The notes under the pieces were generated by a model. That model did no database searches. It saw only the letters and a list, made by a program, of their open reading frames with translations, and was not told the DNA's origin. Both the position numbers and the translations under genes were made by a program. Below are positions 63,289 to 64,000 of a DNA stretch of 64,000 nt, one piece after another (the stretch's first letter is position 1; every line of letters starts with the position of its first letter). The stretch is from Alphaproteobacteria bacterium (GTDB lineage: Bacteria > Pseudomonadota > Alphaproteobacteria > UBA9219), in contig JABDAH010000003.1 in the NCBI GenBank assembly GCA_013289265.1, positions 1-64,000 of the forward strand, given 5' to 3'.

Positions 63289-63307
63289 GGAGCAAGCTTC
63301 GTGCCAA
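63289..63307 (-). promoter_or_regulatory. Sigma-54 promoter of the flgE operon
   Basis: On the minus strand TTGGCACGAAGCTTGCTCC is a near-perfect sigma-54 consensus, with GG and GC dinucleotides ten bases apart (plus-strand 63304-63305 and 63292-63293). It lies about 65 bases before the flgE ATG. Confidence 0.9.
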
Positions 63308-63380
63308 AATCTAAGCCTTTGATATAAAATGTATTTCTAAACGCTCCTAAGCCTTTGAGAAGACTCATAAACCCGGCAAA

Positions 63381-63393
63381 GGCAAGAATTGCC
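63381..63393 (-). promoter_or_regulatory. FlbD-like palindromic site upstream of flgE
   Basis: GGCAA-GAA-TTGCC, with flanking bases that make an 18-base block identical (inverted) to the site at 53650-53667 before flagellin. A further CCCGGCAAA half-site lies just beside it (63372-63380). It is about 75 bases upstream of the sigma-54 promoter, the enhancer position. Confidence 0.75.
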
Positions 63394-63438
63394 GTTTTAC
63401 TGGATCATTTGTTCTCGGAGGAAAGACTGAAAATCAGC

Positions 63439-63879
63439 TTAGTTAGGCGCTTTATGATCCGCACTATTGCCTTCAACATAAGTTGAGACGCTTTGCTGGA
63501 CTTCCTGACGCGCGGTTTTCAGATCATCGACCATATGGTCGACTTCACTTTTATCAAGAATGGGTTTTTTGAAAGCTGTTTCAACGCGGCTCACCGCCTG
63601 ATTAAGTTTAAGATGACGGTCATCCTGCGCATCTTTATCGAACAGCTGGTGCCAACTTGACTGTTCACGGTCACGCAGGGAATGGAACCATCTTTCAATA
63701 AAATGGCCGGGTGATTGGGGACTGGAAAGAACGGCCCATAAAAAAGGGATGGCGATAATGCCGATCAAGGCCAGATTGATCAAAACCGATAAGAACTGCG
63801 GCACAGGACGTTCCAGATTGCGGCGTCTTTCAGTGAAAGGATAGATTTTGGCTTGTTGATCCGTTGTCTCAGTCGTCAT
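63439..63879 (-). CDS. Membrane protein of unknown function beside flgE
   Basis: A 146-residue protein with one transmembrane segment (about residues 32-50, VLINLALIGIIAIPFLWAVL) after a charged N-terminus, and a mainly helical C-terminal part (about 90-135) with heptad-like hydrophobics. No family recognised. It is encoded upstream of the flgE operon on the same strand with the promoter region between them, so it is a separate unit; a flagellar role is possible but not shown. Confidence 0.55.
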   Translation of the reverse strand: MTTETTDQQAKIYPFTERRRNLERPVPQFLSVLINLALIGIIAIPFLWAVLSSPQSPGHFIERWFHSLRDREQSSWHQLFDKDAQDDRHLKLNQAVSRVETAFKKPILDKSEVDHMVDDLKTARQEVQQSVSTYVEGNSADHKAPN

Positions 63880-63903
63880 GGGATATCACCAATTAAAGTT
63901 AAT

Positions 63904-63946
63904 GAGTAAACTTGGAGTGAAAAATGAATTTCATCCAAGCTTACTC
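63904..63946. repeat. Long inverted repeat near the window end
   Basis: GAGTAAACTTGGA pairs with TCCAAGCTTACTC (one mismatch), with an additional inner stem TGAAA/TTTCA around a short loop. It lies upstream of the 63439-63879 gene, without a clear T-run, and may be a terminator of a gene beyond the window or an operator. Confidence 0.5.
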
Positions 63947-64000
63947 ACCATCCTTAATGGGGCAAGAGCCCATAAAAACTCTATGCTTTTTGGCTGCAAT

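Overview
This window looks like chromosomal DNA of a flagellated alphaproteobacterium. The evidence is the FlbT/FlaF pair beside a flagellin, sigma-54 flagellar promoters with FlbD-like palindromes, a CpdR-like receiver next to galU/ugd, the block of zinc-ribbon protein, ftsE, ftsX, ydcF and plsC, and ApaG and Dut of alphaproteobacterial type. A lineage near Micavibrionales or Rhodospirillales is possible, but I cannot assign a genus from sequence alone.

Layout. 1-3.6 kb: 3' part of polA, a YqhA-family membrane protein, an aspartoacylase-like deacylase and apaG. 3.67-16.1 kb: an accessory stretch that starts right after a tRNA-Gly(CCC). It holds five paralogous regulators (XRE-type HTH plus a TrmB/PLD-like sensor-type C-terminus), a GNAT protein next to an aspartate decarboxylase (panD), two related small proteins, and a histidine kinase/YfiR/TonB-receptor operon bracketed by two regulator pairs. 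One regulator of the second pair is frameshifted. 16.1-29.4 kb: housekeeping genes, namely ugd, galU, a CpdR-like receiver, a zinc-ribbon protein, ftsE and ftsX split by a methyltransferase gene, ydcF, plsC, dut, a LysE-type exporter, coaBC, an SH3 protein, tgt and queA.

29.4-50.3 kb: one long minus-strand locus that joins an IncI-like type IVb pilus (four prepilin-like genes, PilR/GspF-like, PilQ/GspE-like ATPase, PilP, PilO2, PilN secretin, PilL/TcpQ) to the Dot/Icm (I-type type IV secretion) core genes icmT, dotB, dotC and dotD. Next to them lie a DsbC-like oxidoreductase, a lytic transglycosylase and a run of exported proteins I do not recognise, several of them cysteine-containing. The larger Dot/Icm channel genes and the prepilin peptidase are not in the window.

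50.5-63.9 kb: flagellar region with a FlaG-like protein, three coupled glycosyltransferases, flagellin, flbT and flaF on the plus strand. On the minus strand, flgE-flgK-flgL run into a divergent methyltransferase-like protein and an FlmG-like TPR-glycosyltransferase. Flagellin and flgE each have a sigma-54 promoter (GG-N10-GC) with GGCAA-N3-TTGCC palindromes upstream. Flagellin has a 5' leader hairpin that could be the FlbT target. Together this is a filament assembly and modification unit in which hook, junction proteins, flagellin, its post-transcriptional regulators and probable glycosylation enzymes are co-regulated.
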